Below are positions 10,818 to 23,368 of a DNA stretch of 64,000 bases, piece by piece. The DNA is taken from assembly GCA_025200525.1 (NCBI GenBank), contig CM045762.1, positions 91,764,717 through 91,828,716 of the forward strand. Reading direction: 5' to 3'. The stretch is from Camellia lanceoleosa. Lineage: Eukaryota; Streptophyta; Magnoliopsida; Ericales; Theaceae. Within the stretch, counting starts at the first letter, position 1, and every line of letters begins with the position of its first letter. The position numbers were made by a program, and so were the translations under genes. The notes beneath the pieces were generated by a model. That model ran no database searches, had not been told where the DNA came from, and saw nothing but the letters and a program-made list of their open reading frames with translations.

Positions 10818-11720
10818 CCAAGCAAAATCCTGAAAATCTAAACTTCCAATCTCATACCCTAACTCCATTTTCATGCAATCCAAGGTGAAATTAAGACAAC
10901 AAGTCAACCTAACATCACCATAACATGTATTCTACCTTGAGCATAACAAATTAAACAAGATTAGAAGCTTCAACAAGCCATTTCTCTCTCCAATTCCATT
11001 CTTGAATTCAAGTTCTTCATGTTCTTGAAACATAATACATGATATATACATTATTCCCATGATGTGATGATATAAATCAAAGATTGAAGTCTAATTTCAC
11101 ACAACACCCAAATTAAGTGTCAAAATAATCAATTGATGAGAAACCCCCATAATTTAAACATGAATCATACATGGATCAAACATAAATACAAATTACAACT
11201 CTAAGTTGTCATAACAAGAAGAACTTGAGCTTACCTTGAATTCAATCCCACAATTCTAATAATTTTTGCCAAGTTTCCTTATTGACTCCCTTATCCCCCA
11301 ATTCCTCTTTGACTCTCCCTCTCTATTTGCTCACCCAAAAGCTACTCACGTTTTTGCTCTTAAGGCCAAAGACTTTGAGATACCATATATATATATATAC
11401 AAAAATATCAAAGGGCATATAGGACAAAATTCAATCGCTTTATCATTCCGAAATTGAAGTTTCGTAAGCATGCTTAATATTACCTAAAAATTATGCTGAT
11501 CATAGATATATAATCACTTTCAGCTAATTAAGCCGTTAAGGCTTCCAATTAACGTATTAATAGTAACAGATAGTTTCCTTGTGAACAGATAGACATTCAT
11601 AAACATGAGTTTCACTTACTTAATCATAATTTTTCATGGAATTATACAGTGAGCTTGGAAAAGTACCAATCAAGGACTGAGAATATCTCTGAAATCATGT
11701 GTGAGGGTCGGGTTATTACA

Positions 11721-11736
11721 CTCTCCCCCCTTATAA
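11721..11736 (-). other. polypurine tract of Tekay element
   Basis: On the minus strand the sequence TTATAAGGGGGGAGAG lies directly before the 3' LTR start. It would prime plus-strand synthesis. Confidence 0.85.
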
Positions 11737-11771
11737 TAAGTTTGGTTCTCCAAACTTGTTATACCTTACAA

Positions 11772-14700
11772 CTAAAACAGGTGTGGGTATTGGTATTGCA
11801 TGTCCTCTTCTTTCTCCCAAGTTGCATCGGTTTCGTAATGTTCTTGCCACTCAACTTTTACCATTGGAATCTCACGGTTTTGTAGTTGCTTTACTTGTCG
11901 GTCCAAAATGCGGATTGGTTTTTCTTCGTAAATTAACTTGTCATTCAACTCAATTTGGTAGTAACCAATAACATGTGACGGATCCGGAAGGTATCTACGA
12001 AGCATAGAGACATGAAACACGTTATGTACTTGACCCATATGTGGCGGAAGGGCAACTCGGTAAGCCACCGAGCCCACTCTCTCCAGAATTTGAAAAGGGC
12101 CAACATACCGGGGTGTCAATTTACCCTTCTTTCCAAATCTTGAGTGTCCCTTCATCGGAGTGACTTTCACGAAGACATAATTATCCACGTCAAACTCCAA
12201 ATCTCTCCGTCGGGTATCAGCATAGCTTTTCTGTCTACTTTGAGCAGTTTTCAACCTTTCCCGAATAACTTGAACTTTTTCAGTTGTCAACTGAACAATT
12301 TCAGGCCCTAGCAAGGATTTATCTCCAACTTCAAAGACACGGAGAACGGCATGGTCTTCCATATAAAGCTTCATAAGGTGCCATATCTATACTCGAATGG
12401 TAACTATTATTATATGCAAATTCTATCAACGGTAGATGGGTTTCCCAACTGTCTTGAAAATCTAGTACACACATTCGGAGCATATCCTCAAGAGTCTGTA
12501 TAGTCCTCTCGGATTGACCATCGGTCTGAGGGTGGAAAGCTATGCTGAATTTTAATTCTGTACCCATTGCTTCTTGTAAACTCTGCCAGAATCTGGAAAC
12601 AAACTTAGGATCCCTATCTGACACAATGGAGACTGGAACACCATGAAGCCTTACAATTTCATTCACATAAATTACCGCCAACTTATCTGTATTATACTGA
12701 GTCTTCACTGGTAGGAAGTGAGCAGACTTAGTTAATCGGTCTACGATGACCCATATAGAATTCATGCCCCGGGGAGTCCGTGGTAACCCTACCACAAAAT
12801 CCATGGTCAAATGCTCCCATTTCCACTTCGGAATGGGAAGGGGTTGCAACAACCTATTTGAGTCATTGATATTCGCTTTTACTTGTTAGCATTGCAAACA
12901 TTTAGAGACGAACTCCGTGATCTCCTTCTTCATACTTGGCCACCAAAAATTTTGCCTCAGGTCTCGATACATTTTGGTACTTCCTGGATGCATTGAAAAC
13001 CTTGAGGCATGTGCTTCTTCCATCAGTCTTTGTTTAAGATTCAACACATTGGGAACACATACTCGGTTTTGAAATTTGAGTGCTGAACTTACTACACTAA
13101 ATCCCGGTTTTGGTTTTGTTTCTAACTCATCATGTATCTTCCTTAGAGTTTCATCTTCCATTTAGTGCACTTTAATCTCTTCAAGTAAGGTTGGTTGGGC
13201 CATCACTGCTGCTATTAAAGTTTCTTGGCCATGGAAGACAAAGTCTGATTCCATCTTATCCAATTCAACTGCCAATTCCTTTTGCCATGTAATCATACTT
13301 GCTATAATCCCCATACTTTTCGGATTGAGCGCATCTGCAACTGTGTTGGCTTTACCAGGATGGTAATGAATCTGCAAATCATAATCTTTAAGAAGTTCCA
13401 ACCACTGTCGCTGCCGCATATTTAACTCTCTTTGAGTAAAAAGGTACTTGAGACTCTTATGGTCAGTATATACTTCGCAGGTGGTGCCATACAAATAGTG
13501 TCTCCATATCTTTAAGGCAAAGACTACTGCAGCTAGCTCCAGATCATGCGTGGGATAATTTTTCTCATGGGGTTTCAGCTGCCGAGAAGCATAAGCAATG
13601 ACTCTTCCATTTTGCATAAGTACACAACCAAGCCCTTTGTGCGATACATCATTATAGATTACAAATCCTTCTGTACCGGATGGCAAGGCCAAAACTGGTG
13701 TTGTTGTCAACCTTGCCTTCAATTCCTGGAAGGCAGATTCTCGCTCTACTGACCATTCAAATGCAACCCCCTTTCGAGTTAGTTGTGTAAGTGGCACAGC
13801 AATTTTCGAAAAATTTTGAACAAATCTCCTGTAATAGCCAGCTAACCCCATAAAACTACGCACCTCAGTCACATTAGTAGGAGTTAGCCATTTCACAATT
13901 GCCTCAATCTTGTGTGGGTCGACGAAAACTTCCTCCTTTGTAATAACGTGTCCCAAAAATGCTACCTCCAGTAGCCAAAACTCACATTTCTTCAGCTTTG
14001 CATACAGTTTCTTCTCCCGGAGGGTTTGAAGGATCAAGCGAAGATGATTCTCATGAGCTTCTGTATCCTTTGAATAAATGAGGATATTGTCGATAAAGAC
14101 CACCACAAATTCATCTAAATAGGGCTTGAAAACACGATTCATCAAATCCATAAAAGCTGCTGGTGCATTTGTGACTCCGAAGGGCATAACCAAAAATTCA
14201 TAATGACCGTACCGGGTTCGAAAAGCTGTCTTCTCAACATCATCAGCCTTCACCTTTAGTTGATGGTATCCAGACCGTAGATCAATCTTGGAAAAGACTT
14301 GTGCCCCCTGGAGCTGATCAAATAGGTCATCGATTCTCGGCAATGTATACTTATTCTTGATTGTGACCTTATTAAGCTCCCTGTAATCAATACAAAGTCG
14401 GAGGGTTCTATCCTTCTTCTTTACAAACAAAACTGGTGCACCCCACAGAGACACACTCGGACGGAAAAATCCCTTGTCCAGTAAATCTTGCAATTGCATT
14501 TTCAATTCCTTCATTTCAACTGGCGACATTCTGTACGGAGTCTTAGAAAGGGGTTGAGTTCCCGGTGCCACTTCAATTGTAAATTCAATTTCCCGGTCTA
14601 TCAGTTGCCCTGGTAACTCTTCTAGAAAAACGTCCGGAAATTCACAAACAACTGGAATTCTGTCAGTACTCCCATTCACCACTTGCCCCTCTAAAATACT

Positions 14701-15132
14701 ACATAAATACCCCTGACACCCTTTCTGAATTAATTTACAAGCCTTTGCCGCAGAAATTAAGTAAGGTGGAGAAGTCACTTCTTGTCTCTGAATCATCGCC
14801 TCTGATTGACCCGGAGGGTGGAAACTGATATGTTTAGTCAAACAATTTATAGTTGCACCATGTTCACTCAGCCAATCCATTCCCATTACAATATCAAAAT
14901 AGGTCATGTCGAGTGGTAACAGATTGGCATATACTCGGATATCTCCAAGCTCAAGTTCACAACCAAAATATATAGTAGTACAAAACATAGAGTCTCCCAG
15001 GGATGATGACACACACAACATATAAGACAGTTTTTCCTCAATTTTATCTAAATTTGGTGCAAATAATTTCGACACGAAGGAATGAGTAGAGCCAAAATCA
15101 AATAAGACAGAAGCAGAATGACCATGAACCAT
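11772..15132 (-). pseudogene. Tekay pol: protease, RT, RNase H, integrase, chromodomain
   Basis: Read from 15132 leftward: protease with [10 protein letters not shown], where the catalytic D-S/T-G is D-F-G (15091-15099); reverse transcriptase with [16 protein letters not shown] and FIDNILIYS, where the second catalytic Asp of the DD pair is Asn (codon 14086-14088); RNase H ([17 protein letters not shown]); integrase zinc finger (12886-13161), core with [17 protein letters not shown] and GQSERT giving the D-D-E residues, and a C-terminal chromodomain (VKVEWQEHYETDATWE) ending YPHLF. Breaks: in-frame stops at 13162-13164 and 12886-12888 (the latter a likely CAA to TAA change), and a frameshift near 12330-12374. 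The enzyme would be dead even without the stops. The chromodomain in this family targets insertion to marked chromatin. Confidence 0.93.
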
Positions 15133-15161
15133 AATATACCTGACACCACTGATGTTGCATT

Positions 15162-16251
15162 CTACACATCTCCTGGAACCAACGCAAACACCCTGCCTTG
15201 CCTCGCAGTGTCTTTATTATTGTTAAGTTTGACCGGTGCCTTGGTGTTAGTAGTTGGTACCGACCCCGTTGAACTAGTAGCAACCCTATTGCCATTTCGT
15301 TGATTCCTCTGTGGGCAATCCCTTTTCAAATGACCCGTTTTGCCACATTGATAACAGGCTCCAGACTTCCATTGGCACGTCCCACGATGCTTTTTTCCAC
15401 ATTCCAAACAAGTTGGAATCGTACCCTGACTAGGAGCAGAAATATTTGAAGTCCCTGAATTTTGTTTCTTGCTCGGTGGAATACTTGACCCCTTTGACCA
15501 TTGACTATTCTGTCTTTTTCCTTTCCATTCAGACATCTGGTTCTGGGCAGCAAGGTTTCCCTCAACTATAACAGCCCTTTCTAACACATCAACGTAAGTA
15601 GGTAACTTCAACACATTAACTCGATCCTGAATAGTACCCCGCAATCCTCCTTCAAATTTTCGTGCCTTCTTATATTCGGTATCTACCATGTGATGAGAAA
15701 ATCGAGCTAGTTCCGCGAATTGAGCTTCGTATTCTGCAACAGTTTTATTTCCTTGTCTTAATGTCTCAAATTCAGTCACCTTCATGTCCCGCATACTTTG
15801 GGGGAAATATTTATCATAAAACAACTCCAAGAACCTGTCCCATGTTAATCCTTGATGTACCGTCCTCGTAAGCATCCACCATCTACGTGCCTCATCTTCA
15901 AGGGTAAAGGCTTTAGTTGTACTTTTTGAGTCTCGGTGCAAGGAAAAACTTCAAATAATTTCTCTATGCCCAAAGACCCATGCCTCGGCTTTCATTGGTT
16001 CTATGCCCCTTTGAATGTTGGCGTTTTCATCTTTTTAAACTCCTTGGTAAGGGTAATAGTCCGGTCTTCAGCCTGAAAATCTGGTGCTACCAGTGGAGGT
16101 ACCGGTGGTGGTGGCGGTTGCTCTTGAGGTTGTGGTAGTAGCTCTTTGTTGTTCTTAGTAAAGTCTCCGCCATTTCCATAATCATTCTCTCCATCCTATC
16201 CAACCGGGCTGCGGTAGTATCTTCTTGCTCTTCTGCCCTTGTTCTCTCCAT
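15162..16251 (-). pseudogene. Tekay gag (capsid and zinc knuckle)
   Basis: A likely start ATG at 16249-16251 opens a frame beginning MERTRAEEQE. After frame breaks between 16100 and 15941 the capsid continues (DEARRWWMLTRTVHQGLTWD, FELFYDKYFP-like block), followed by a basic linker and a CX2CX4HX4C zinc knuckle (CYQCGKTGHLKRDC) that binds RNA. The frame ends at GDV followed by TAG (15162-15164), and a frameshift separates it from protease. In this clade gag and pol are usually one frame, so these are taken as decay, not programmed recoding. Confidence 0.88.
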
Positions 16252-16427
16252 GACCTACATAAAAATCATTTATTAACCATAGACATGAGTCAACACGAGT
16301 AGCATTAACAAAGTACACTTGACGTTGCCATCGATCTTTCATATATGGTTAGGATGCCATGCATGAAGCCTAAATCTTTTCTAGACATCCTAAGGCTCAA
16401 TGGATTCGTGTGTGAGATAGCAACTCG
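16252..16427 (-). other. Tekay leader between PBS and gag
   Basis: Short untranslated leader. No feature other than its position between the primer-binding site and the gag start. Confidence 0.6.
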
Positions 16428-16440
16428 TGCTCTGATACCA
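16428..16440 (-). other. primer-binding site, initiator tRNA-Met type
   Basis: Minus-strand TGGTATCAGAGCA lies two bases inside the 5' LTR end. It is complementary to the 3' end of initiator tRNA-Met, the usual primer for plant chromoviruses. Confidence 0.93.
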
Positions 16441-16442
16441 CT

Positions 16443-18616
16443 TGTCATGCCCCAAAACTCGCCCCTAAAAGTTTGGGCATGACCTATGCATAAATGGACA
16501 TATAACCTGATATAAACGTCATACGAGGCCTTGACGGAAGCATAAATTAGTAACATAATATAGATACAAACATATTCCATTGAGCTATTGCTAGTATGCC
16601 AGGATCTTATATAACACATACATCATCAAAGGTGGATAAAATTTAAAACTATATCCCTGGATATCGGTTACAACCACATGTATTTACAGTCCCAGCCCGA
16701 AGATTGGGCGTATACAAAAGAACATGAAATTTATATACACACCCTTGGATGGCACTCAAAAGGAAACCAACATCTTAACAATTCCACAAAAATAAAGGCT
16801 TGGTATTGTGCCTGGATATATCAGGGTTGACAAAAGAAAGCAGCATCATGAGTTAGGTTTGACCACCTGGTGGGTGACCTACAGAAACAGACATAACGGA
16901 GAGTGAGCCAAGCTCAGTGAATAGCAACACATAAATAAAACATTGCTTAACTTGAAACATAGAACATATCAATACAATAGTCTGATTCTGCTTTAGTACA
17001 TAACGACCATAGGCCTAATCTTGTATCATAAACTTGGTGGCTCTATGCCCTTGAAAGTTGTTGGCACGAGGCCCTAGGAATTGGCGTGAAGCCCTTGTAA
17101 ATGGCATAAGCCCTTGTAAATGGCGTTAAGCCCTTGAAAATGGCACGAGGCCCTTGAAAATGGCGTTAAGCCCTTGAAAATGGCACGAGGCCCTTGAAAA
17201 TGGTTTTCTTTACATACTTTTAACATTAACAGACTTTAAACACTAACATAAGTACATTAGATGCTTGGAACATTAACATAATTGCCTTACATGCCTCGAA
17301 ACGTTGGCATAGTTGCATAACAGTTACATAGGTACTACTACTCACAATGTTGTGCTGATGTGCTAGTTCCTCCTGGAGTGTGTCCTGCACACAATCATAA
17401 CTTGCGAATTAGTTCTTCTTCTTTTTTTTTTTTTATCACTTCTTCATTTTTTTTTTTATCATTGAGTAACCAGTCTCTGCCTCATTACATTTCATATGCA
17501 TTTATAACTATTTGACAGGCGTCAAAAGTACTCTAAAACATTAGCAGAGGGTTTAGCATGCAAAACTGAAGAAAACATTTCATTTTCCTGAAAATGAGTG
17601 CCCCGCTCGAGCGCCCCTTTTGCCGCTCGAGCGGATTGTTCAATTCGCGCAAAACTGCTGGGAGGTGGTTTTTTCCGCTCGAGCGGGACTTCCGCCGCTC
17701 GAGCGTACCAAGCGAAATCCTGAAAATCTAAACTTCCAATCTCATACCCTAACTCCATTTTCATGCCATTTTCATGCAATCCAAGGTGAAATTAAGACAA
17801 CAAGTCAACCTAACATCACCATAACATGTATTCTACCTTGAGCATAACAAATTAAACAAGATTAGAAGCTTCAACAAGCCATTTCTCTCTCAAATTCCAT
17901 TCTTGAATTCAAGTTCTTCATGTTCTTGAAACATAATACATGATATATACATTATTCCCATGATGTGATGATATAAATCAAAGATTGAAGTCTAATTTCA
18001 CACAACGCCCGAATTAAGTGTCAAAATAATCAATTGATGAGAAACCCCCATAATTTAAACATGAATCATACATGGATCAAACATAAATACAAATTACAAC
18101 TCTAAGTTGTCATAACAAGAAGAACTTGAGCTACCTTGAATTCAATCCCACAATTCTAACAATTTTTGCCAAGTTTCCTTATTGACTCCCTTATCCCCCA
18201 ATTCCTCTTTGACTCTCCCTCTCTATTTGCTCACTCAAAAGCTACTCACGTTTTTGCTCTTAAGGCCAAAGACTTTGAGATACCATATATATATACAAAA
18301 TTATCAAAGGGCATATAGGACAAAATTCAATCGCTTTATCATTCCGAAATTGAAGTTTCATAAACATGCTTAATACTACCTAAAAATTATGCTGATCATA
18401 GATATATAATCACTTTCATCTAATTAAGCCGTTAAGGCTTCCAATTAACGTATTAATAGTAACAGATAGTTTCCTTGTGAACAGATAGACATTCATAAAC
18501 ATGAGTTTCACTTTCTTAATCATAATTTTTCATGGAATTATACAGTGAGCTTGGAAAAGTACCAATCAAGGACTGAGAATATCTCTGAAATCATGTGTGA
18601 GGGTCGGGTTATTACA
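16443..18616 (-). repeat. 5' LTR of Tekay element
   Basis: This 2,174-bp LTR holds the functional promoter side of the element. The VNTR at 17062-17203 has seven units, and the palindrome cluster at 17603-17706 keeps four intact CTCGAG cores. A TATA-like box sits at 17500-17508 on the minus strand. Confidence 0.95.
17603..17706 (-). promoter_or_regulatory. CGCTCGAGCG palindrome cluster, 5' LTR
   Basis: Four CTCGAG-centred palindromes, two close pairs separated by about 40 bases, lie 95-205 bases upstream of the TATA-like box GTTATAAAT in the direction of element transcription. The regulatory role is inferred. Confidence 0.5.
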
Positions 18617-19387
18617 GCACACTTGTGACTGATAAAAAATAGCATGATATATATATTTGGGTGGGGTCATTACAATTTTTTGGGTATAGAACTTGACATT
18701 TTGCTCCAATTAGAATCTATGTATTATTCACAATTAGTATCGCAACAGAACATGAATTACCTCAAATCGTGTTGTTTAAGCATTCAATTTTATTGATCAA
18801 CACACCCAAAATTATATGATGTATTGAGAGTATGGTTTCCTATCCCATGCTTTTAAATTAGTAATCATATAAATTCAGAATTTTATTCAAAATTACAAAT
18901 TTATGATCTAATTTTTTTTTCATATATGACACTACACAATATCATTTCAACCTCAACCATACAATCATCATCTGCCCTTAAATCTACTAAATTTTTCTGG
19001 ATAAGAGAGATTTCTTCTTTTGCATAGATAGGTAGGTCCTTATTGTGCTAACTTCCTTCAAATAATTACCACAAACAAATAACTAGTAGTCAACTTTATC
19101 TAAATTACCCAAATTTTGACTGTAAATAAAAATATATAAGTAATATAATTTGGATTGCTGCTATTACCCCATCAATAATTTTGGACCCCTATTTTTTAGT
19201 TTTTTTTATTTATTTATTACAACAATAATCTTAAATGAAATTATTAAAAAATACATCAATAATTTTGGGACATCTCATCTTTTAATTGAGCCCACATACC
19301 CATTACATCATGACTTAGGGCTTATAAGAGTACTTACCTCCATCACCATCCATCCATCCCCTCCAAATCGCACCTTCAAAACCTACC
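18617..19387. other. flank between Tekay and Tat elements
   Basis: AT-rich DNA that starts with the Tekay TSD GCACA (18617-18621) and ends with the Tat TSD CTACC (19383-19387). I see no gene in it. Confidence 0.6.
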
Positions 19388-21081
19388 TGTGGCAAGCCCG
19401 CGAGGGACCTCGCTACAGTTCGGACTCGATTTTGTCGTGGTTCCAAATCTTGAACCAAAGAGTCCAAATCCGGCAAATCGTTTTGAAGAAAAACAGATTT
19501 TTTTGAAAGAAGTGCCAAACATGGACTGCTTTGCCAGATAACAGAGTCGCCACCTAAATATTTTTAAAATGGGAAATTTAGGAAACCCTAACTCGGTGCC
19601 AAAGGCCACGTGTCCGTCATTACCAAAGTTGGCTCGGGAACTTGGGTACGATTGGGGAAGGTCACATCGTGAGCACCCCCGCTCGCCCGGTCAAAGACCG
19701 GCCTCTACTAACCATGATATCTGTTTTTGAAAACTTTGTGAGTTCTTATTCCGGTTATTAGCCTAGGTTACTATGTGATGCGTACAGCATACAAGTATAG
19801 ACTGAATCGCCTGAATTGGAACAAAACATTTCATGCTTTGTTTGTTTGAAAATGGTTTGATGGTGCTACCCGCAGGTAGGCTAAGATGTGGATTTGCCAC
19901 CCTCAAGTGGGCTTAGAAAACATGATTTTGCCACTATCTAGTGGGCTTAAAACAAACAGTCGATGAATTGTCCCAATTCAGATAACTCAACCTCCACCCA
20001 CAGGCATTCAAGGCAGTTATATCATATAAGCACATAGCCTCATGGTAAGCATGCTATTCATGGCAACACTCACACGCATGCAAGGATGCTAAAGCATAAA
20101 ACTCACCGAGTACTCCAAGCCAAAACAGGAAAGCGATTAGAAATCATGCATGAATCCTAAATGTGCTGAAATGCCTAATGCAACACATGCAAAATGCAAC
20201 TATAGCAGGCTCGGCTATTCTAAACATGGTATATGAAATGCTACAGTTACCATGTATTCATTTTGGAATCGAAATACAAATGCAGTTTGTATGATGCGCC
20301 GAACCCGGTGCATGCAAAACAGATGAATGATGCAAACATACTGTCATACTGTATGCTAATTGAAATATGCCCTATATCTAACCAACAAAGCAGGTAAATA
20401 AAAGGGAAGAAAGACGTGGGGTTGGAAGACATACATCACACTCACACACACTTATTACAATTGTACCCTCGCGCAGAGGGTCCGAATAAATAATCTGATC
20501 GAAATGAAAGAAAAATACAGTCCCAAAATAATACAGATTTCTAATTAATTATCAAATTAATCAAGAAAGTCGTAAAGCGCTTGTACGCCTGCTTATGCTT
20601 CAGGATAATGATATGATGCATGTTTGGGCTGCTTGGCGGAAATCCACTAGGATGCCCTAATTAGCCTCTGTTTGCAATTTTCTCGAAATGCGTGTCAGAC
20701 TCCGAAAAGTTGCTGATCCTTGATTTTGCTGCAACAGAGAGCAGGAAAAGGGCATAGCAATGTATTTCACGAATATATGCATGCCTCGATCCTCGTGCCA
20801 CCAATCACGCAAATCGATGCATGATGGTCGAGGAATCGGATTGCACAACTCAATATAGGATGAATGCAGATGAATGCTACAACAAAGCCTAACTCCATCA
20901 TGGGTAATCCGGAGTGTCGGTGACTTGGGAATTGAGACCCGTTCCGTCACTCGGAGTATGAAACGCGCCTCGTTTCCCGTGCCTGGGTTAACGCTTATCC
21001 CGAACACGATGCGATATGCATGGTATGCATGAAATGCAGCTAACATGTGATATAGCATGCACAATGCTATGAAAGTGAGAT

Positions 21082-21646
21082 GCCTTGAAATGCGTGCCCA
21101 AAGGGCACGCAAACCGAGGCGATGACATACAAGCATGAGATGACATGAAATATGATACACAATGAGACTAAAAAGAGATGTCTCGAAATGCGTGCCCACG
21201 GGCACGCAAATCGAGGAATGAATAAAATGTCATACGGAATGCAACAGAACTAAAAATGACATACAGTATGCAAATTGGGCTTACACCAACATGAGAGGGC
21301 CTCAGCCGCACCCACATAAGAGGCCGTCGGATAAAAACGAAGCGCCTGGAAATGCGTGCACACAGGCACGTAAACCGAGGCGGTGACATACAGGCATGAA
21401 AAATGCAGATTGGGCTTACACTATCATGAGAGGGCCTCAGCCACACTCACATAAGATGCCATGAGATGAAAACAAGCTGCCTCGAAATGCGCGCACACAG
21501 CACGCAAACCGAGGCAACGATATAGAGGCATGAAAATGCAAATTGGGCTTACACTAACATGAGAGAGCCTCAGCCGCACTCACATAAGATGCCGTGAGAT
21601 GAAAATGAAGTGCCTCGAAATGCGTGCACATGCATAAACCAAGGCA
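21082..21646. repeat. array of five long hairpins in Tat 3' LTR
   Basis: At 21082-21120, 21181-21217, 21343-21381, 21479-21515 and 21612-21646 the sequence folds on itself: GCCTCG...GCGTGCC, a 3-4-base loop, then GGCACGC...CGAGGC. Between them lie repeated blocks such as AAATTGGGCTTACACTAACA, giving a tandem unit of about 100-160 bp. The last copy has lost part of the stem. Confidence 0.85.
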
Positions 21647-22094
21647 TGGCTTTGAAGGCACAAAATGACATGCAAATGAGACATGGCATATGGCATATGA
21701 AAAATGCAAATTTCAGTAGTTAAAATGATGCACAAATAGCCCCCGAATTATGACAAAATTACACCCGATGCCCGAAATGCAATGTAAAGCACCCGAAATG
21801 GCCTACAGCTCTACTAAACGTGCACAATATGGACATAGCATGTAAAACAGTAGCGAGGCAACCCCTAAACTAGCATTTTTCCAGTACAAATCATGGATGA
21901 ATAACAACCACAAGTATGGCAAAAATAGCTTGCAAAAATGGGGGAAAAGAGGAGAATTACAAAGCAAGTGGTATCTACAATGGTCAAACTGAAAAAAACA
22001 GTTCTACAACATTAAATAGGGACCAAAATATGCATATTTACAAGAGATGACATCCCCCAATTCAGTATGTAGATAGGCTAAACATAGCATGAAA

Positions 22095-22860
22095 AATAAT
22101 GAGCCAACAAAGGCTATAACATGAGGTACCAAAAGCATGCATCAAATAACCTTGGACCCTTAACAAAACATGAAGAATGGGTCATTTTAAGACACTTTCT
22201 AAGCCTGATGAAGGCCGAAAACAGAAGTTAAGCAAGCCTAACAAAGCATGCAAAATAATGAACCAAATAGGGGGTATAACATGAAATACCAAAAGAAATT
22301 ACCAAATGGCCTAAGACCCTTAACAAATCATGAAGAGAAGGCCAAAACAAGGCTCTTTCCAGGCCTGATGAAGGCTGAAAACAGAAGCCAAATAAGCTTA
22401 AAGAGGCATGCAAAATGGGGCCAAAGAGAGGTATAAAGAGAGACCATGCATGGAGGCACCAAAAAAGATTGGTCCCTTCTAAAATGTTGTAGAGGGACAC
22501 AAAATAAGCTCAATCTCAGTTTATAGCATGCTCAAAATCATATCACAAATAGGCCAAATAAATCATGCAATTTTACGGAAAATATGGAGGATTACAAAGA
22601 AAGTGCATGATAGAGAGGCCAAACATGGTTAAGCCCTTCTTCAATGTTGAAGAGGGGCTCAAAATAGGCCCACTCAAAGTTTATAACAGGCTCGAAATCA
22701 GATCACTCATAAGTCAAATGAAGCATGCAAGATAATGGCATAAAGAGTGATATTGAAAGAGGTGTGTCATGGAGACACCAAACAGAATTGAGCCCTTCTA
22801 CAAAGTTGTAGAGGGGCTCAAAATAAGCCTAAAACCAGTAGGGTTCAGAGCCCAAAACAG
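22095..22860. repeat. degenerate tandem array, unit about 155 bp
   Basis: About five diverged units share GGTATAACATGAGGTACC-like starts, CCCTTMWACAA cores and AGCATGCAAAATAATG-like ends. The same array occurs in the other LTR at about 42815-43580. Confidence 0.65.
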
Positions 22861-23154
22861 AGAGCAAGTAAGGTAAAAAAGTGAAGCAAAAAAGTGCTAG
22901 AAAAAGGGAAATGAAGACTTACCCTTGAAGACAAGTCTTTTGATGCTTCTTGGCTTGAATTTGCTGGTCCTTAGCCTTTGAAAATCACTTCTTTGCTGCT
23001 GGAATAGGGGTGGTGATGGTGAGGCTTAGGGTTGATGAAGGAAGGGGCTAGAACCTTGAAGGTTTTTAGGATTTTTGGCTATGGAAATGGAGGTTTTGGA
23101 AGAGGGGCTCTTGAGATGAATTTTTGTAACCCTAGGGAAGGAGCTGTCCAGCCC

Positions 23155-23368
23155 CTTAAATAGGCAAGAAAGGGTGTAAAAGGGGAGGGAAATGCATCCA
23201 AGCTTTCCCTCCCAAAATATCCCCCGGAGGGGTGAGATATTTCAAAAAGCAGCTGGACAGCTGTAAAGAGGTGAAAAGCAGAAAGCTGGCCGGCCAGGTA
23301 ACTTTCTTGAAGGTGGCCGGCCGGCCACCCCAACTGGTCGGCCAGCCACTCTCCCTGGCCGGCCGGCC
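23155..23368 (-). promoter_or_regulatory. LTR promoter-like region with GGCCGGCC palindromes
   Basis: Four palindromes (23287-23296, 23315-23326, a variant at 23335-23348, and 23357-23368) lie about 120-210 bases upstream, on the minus strand, of CCTATTTAAGG (23155-23164). In element orientation this is palindrome cluster, then TATA-like box, as in the two antisense genes. The transcription start is not known. Confidence 0.5.

Larger units (their letters stand above)
9576..11720 (-). repeat. 3' LTR of Tekay element
   Basis: This 2,145-bp LTR matches 16443-18616 almost throughout. It contains a short VNTR (10190-10318), a CTCGAG palindrome cluster (10713-10817) and a TATA-like box on the minus strand (10610-10618). 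Two of its four palindromes have lost CpG positions that the other LTR keeps. Confidence 0.95.
9576..18616 (-). mobile_element. Tekay/Del chromovirus LTR retrotransposon, full length, decayed
   Basis: This is a complete 9,041-bp Ty3/gypsy element. Borders are TGTCATGCCCC at the left and GGGTTATTACA at the right of each LTR copy, and the 5-bp TSD GCACA is present at 9571-9575 and 18617-18621. Genes read leftward: 5' LTR 16443-18616, PBS, gag, pol (protease, RT, RNase H, integrase, chromodomain), PPT, 3' LTR 9576-11720. The C-terminal chromodomain and long LTRs place it in the Tekay/Del clade. Several stops, frameshifts and catalytic changes mean it cannot move by itself. Confidence 0.95.

Noticed and set aside
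9576..18616. Integrated pararetrovirus (Caulimoviridae)
   Set aside because: LTRs with TSD, integrase and chromodomain are present; no movement or coat protein is seen.
20657..21446. Repetitive minus-strand frames (ARISRR...RPSH) in the Tat LTR
   Set aside because: They follow the hairpin tandem units and reflect the repeat, not a protein.
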